Source of the DNA: Ignavibacteriales bacterium UBA1304
GTDB lineage: Bacteria; Bacteroidota; Ignavibacteria; Ignavibacteriales; Ignavibacteriaceae
Direction: 5' to 3'
Assembly (NCBI GenBank): GCA_002307295.1
Contig: DBTY01000026.1
Location: forward strand, 1 to 64,000
DNA: 64,000 nucleotides
Shown: positions 61,753-64,000 of the stretch, one piece after another
How the letters are laid out: each line of letters begins with the position of its first letter
Numbering within the stretch: position 1 is the stretch's first letter
Notes under the pieces: model-generated
What the model saw: the letters and a program-made list of their open reading frames with translations, nothing else
What the model was told of the DNA's origin: nothing
Databases searched by the model: none
Program-made: the position numbers and the translations under genes

Positions 61753-62817
61753 CTAAATCCCGACGTTTAATTTTAAACTGTAAATAGAATAATATGCCGA
61801 AGGTTTAGAATATGCTTCGGTATTATAAAGGGAAGAAGCGAAATAATAACCGGGATTTTTAAGATTTGCAAAATCAAATTGTAATCTGATTGGCGTCTGG
61901 GAACCTAACAATTTATTAATCGGAATATTTATTCCCGCTCCCCAGGTAAAATTTGCCAAATGACCATTCGCTTTTAGTTCATAGTCGGTATTTACGTTTT
62001 CGTTATAATAACCGCCTCTTAATTTAAGCGTTTCAAAGAGAGTAAATTCAGTTCCAAGCTGGAAAGCTTTTGCGCGGCTGCTGTTTGTTACAAATCTGTA
62101 ATCCATTGATAGAAGCGTTTGAACAGCGTTATAATTTGATATTTTAATTTTTGGATCAAACTCATAAGAAGCGCCTATACGGGCGATTGCAGGGTATGAA
62201 CGAAAATTTTGAATATTGCCAAGCATTATATTATTATAGCTTGCGCCGAGAAGGAAAACGTGATCGGCATAATCGGTTTTATATGCAAATCGTTTTAAGC
62301 CGCCAAGATCAAATATTACGGCATTATCGCTTTCGATGAAATAATCATTCCATAGATAATTGATATTTATCCCTATGCCTAAATCGTTGTGAAATTTATA
62401 AGAATAATTAAAAATATCTAATTTCGATCTGATAGAGTGAATATACCTGATATACTGAAAACCTGCATGATCTAAATTATCAGTATAGTAAATTTCGTTG
62501 AATGCAAAGGCTCCGTATTTATTTGTGTTATAACTTATGCCATATGAATTAGTGTGTGAGTTTGTGTTTTGATAAAAACTTGGATCAAGGCGCGAAAACT
62601 CCGTAGTTATTCCATCGCTGAAAGATGATGAAGCGGGGTTATAAAAAACAGAAAAAGGGGATCCGGTCATTGTAACGTGTCCCTGTCCCATGGCTTCTGC
62701 CTGGGCGTTTGCCTGCTGGCGCAGAAAGAAGTTGTCAAACAAACCATGGTAAGATTGCGCAAAGCCGCACGATATACCCAGCAGCCAAAATGTAACAATA
62801 CACGTTAGCTTTTTCAT
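61753..62817 (-). CDS. PorV/UPF0164-like outer-membrane protein, type C2
   Basis: First transcribed gene of the array, 354 aa, with an excellent SD (AAGGAGG) before the ATG. The signal peptide MKKLTCIVTFWLLGISCGFAQ is followed by SYHGLFDNFFLRQQA and the block AQAEAMGQGHVTMTGSPFSV, then FYNPASSSFSDG. The body has the same barrel pattern as C1 (RLDPSFYQNTNSH, YEFDPKIKISNYNAVQTLLS). It probably arose with C1 by a recent tandem duplication. Confidence 0.85.
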   Translation of the reverse strand: MKKLTCIVTFWLLGISCGFAQSYHGLFDNFFLRQQANAQAEAMGQGHVTMTGSPFSVFYNPASSSFSDGITTEFSRLDPSFYQNTNSHTNSYGISYNTNKYGAFAFNEIYYTDNLDHAGFQYIRYIHSIRSKLDIFNYSYKFHNDLGIGININYLWNDYFIESDNAVIFDLGGLKRFAYKTDYADHVFLLGASYNNIMLGNIQNFRSYPAIARIGASYEFDPKIKISNYNAVQTLLSMDYRFVTNSSRAKAFQLGTEFTLFETLKLRGGYYNENVNTDYELKANGHLANFTWGAGINIPINKLLGSQTPIRLQFDFANLKNPGYYFASSLYNTEAYSKPSAYYSIYSLKLNVGI

Positions 62818-63468
62818 CTTTATCCTCCTTATATGTCTATGGAATTATATCCGTTTAATAGCTTTAACGTAAAAAACTCTATAGGCAAAACCTGCTATAT
62901 TTTGTTCTGGGATTTATAAGGGAGTTCGCTAAGTCGTGAAGCCTTAACGAGAATGAAGAGTGAGCTGACAGAAGCATATAATCCCCAAATATTAAATTAA
63001 TTATATATCAAGAACTTAGGATGAAAGACATTAAAATGCAATTCATTTATTATTCGTTGAAAATAGCGACTGGTTTTGTGGGCGCAAAAAAAACACAAAT
63101 TTAATTTTTACGGTATTGAAAAAGAGGAAAGTATATAATATCTTTCGATATGACAAACTGAAAAAAATCTGCTTTTTCTTATTTCTGGTCCAAATGAAGA
63201 GGAAAGGACATCTAAACCCTTATGGAATCTTTGTAAGTCGCTTTAAATAAAACGATTCAGCTCCGGCGCAATTCAAAATCTTTTTTAAGCGTAGAAAACT
63301 CCTTTCTCTTTAATAGCTCTAAGCAGAATATTGGAAAGCAATTTGAACTATAATATAGTTCCTTTTGTTAGAGCTTCAACTAATTTGTATTCAGAAAAAA
63401 TTTCAGCGTTTTGGGCTCTACAATAAACATTATGATTAAGAGGGTAGAATTACCCGGGATATTTCTAA
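62818..63468. other. 651-base divergent intergenic region
   Basis: No gene or RNA seen; stops occur in all frames. It must hold the promoter of the PorV-like array and that of the receiver-like gene, but I could not place either. Confidence 0.55.
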
Positions 63469-64000
63469 ATGGATGAAAAACTAAGGTATATATGGGCAAT
63501 TACAGGTAATTCAAGGGAATCGAATTATCTTAGTTGCACCCTGTCGAGACTTTCAGGTGAAGGATTTCAGATAAAACTATCCTATGGATTAGAAGACGAT
63601 TTGAAATTTTCTGAAAACAAAAAGCCGGAACTTATAATACTCGATTTTTCATCTGACGAAGAAAAAGAGAAAGAATATTTTAACAAGCTGCGTTTTATTG
63701 CCATTGACGCTCCTATTATAATTCTTGCTAAGAATACCAACGAAGAGTTTGCCCTGTCGATGATTAAATCAGCAGCTAAAGACTATATACCGACAAATAC
63801 AGATAGTCAGGATTCGATATTAATATCAGTTCTTAACGCCATTGAAAGAGCGCGACAAATGACCATGACAAATAATGCGGTTGAAAAAGAATCTGAAGCA
63901 ATGTTAAAAATGACAAACAGAATTCTAAAATTTACAAACGAAAGCATAAGAATTGTAATGCAATCGCAAAATGAAAAAGAACTTTTTGATAATATATGCC
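63469..64000 (+). CDS. receiver-like sensor protein, truncated by the window end
   Basis: An open frame from ATG at 63469 runs off the window after 177 codons. The first 125 residues look like a diverged response-regulator receiver: YIWAITGNSRESNYLSCTLS, then KPELIILDFSSDE with a candidate phosphoacceptor aspartate, APIIILAKNTNEE, and AAKDYIPTNT. A linker helix and a start of what may be a GAF or PAS domain follow (TNRILKFTNESIRIVMQSQN, EKELFDNIC). A histidine kinase or cyclase output is likely beyond the edge. The start could alternatively be slightly different. Confidence 0.72.
   Translation, partial: MDEKLRYIWAITGNSRESNYLSCTLSRLSGEGFQIKLSYGLEDDLKFSENKKPELIILDFSSDEEKEKEYFNKLRFIAIDAPIIILAKNTNEEFALSMIKSAAKDYIPTNTDSQDSILISVLNAIERARQMTMTNNAVEKESEAMLKMTNRILKFTNESIRIVMQSQNEKELFDNIC

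Overview
The window looks like a low-GC (I estimate under 40%) chromosome segment of a Bacteroidota/Chlorobi-group bacterium, most probably class Ignavibacteria. The best evidence is a type IX secretion (T9SS) C-terminal sorting domain containing EQNYPNPFNPST on the 25-27 kb protein. Supporting signs are an array of PorV/UPF0164-like outer-membrane proteins, the gene order pheS-pheT-coiled coil-zapA-6S RNA-rny, and frequent recognisable Shine-Dalgarno (SD) sequences, which are rarer in true Bacteroidetes. This placement is inferred from sequence character only.

0-18 kb, housekeeping, all on +: tRNA-Val, thrS, infC (ATC start, beginning well upstream of the first ATG/GTG-type start), rpmI, rplT and a terminator; then pheS, pheT, a coiled-coil protein, zapA, a structured RNA that is probably 6S RNA, and rny; then coaE, prephenate dehydratase, proline dehydrogenase, tsaD, chorismate mutase, mltG and a lipoprotein with an Ig-like domain. 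A two-component operon follows (76-aa protein, HisKA_3 kinase, LuxR-type regulator).

18-44 kb, accessory: three tandem secreted beta-barrel-like paralogues (two with frameshifts), a DUF4838 protein, DUF554, a T9SS cargo with 14 YCF48/BNR-like repeats, bacteriohemerythrin, a giant multi-PAS hybrid kinase, an M14 peptidase, a DUF885 lipoprotein, an ArsR-DUF2087-GIY-YIG fusion, an unrecognised 250-aa protein with a possible Cys-His-Asp triad, and a minus-strand block of small enzymes (HAD phosphatase, tyrosine phosphatase, DinB, cupin, SIMPL, ACT). A 15-repeat TPR protein closes this part.

44-52 kb: a compact phage-derived module. It has an XkdF-like prohead protease, a Sec-signal protein, a major capsid-like protein, small head-type proteins, a tail-fibre-like protein, a holin-like protein, a lysozyme-like protein and a spanin-like protein. 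I see no terminase, portal, tail tube, tape measure, integrase or repressor. Two copies of a REP-like double hairpin lie just before and within it. It may be a decayed prophage or a domesticated particle/lysis cassette.

52-64 kb: a PAS histidine kinase with an unusual HDVLN box, a DinB protein, an outer-membrane protein, and six tandem minus-strand PorV-like paralogues in an A-B-A-B-C-C pattern. The window ends inside a receiver-like protein on +.
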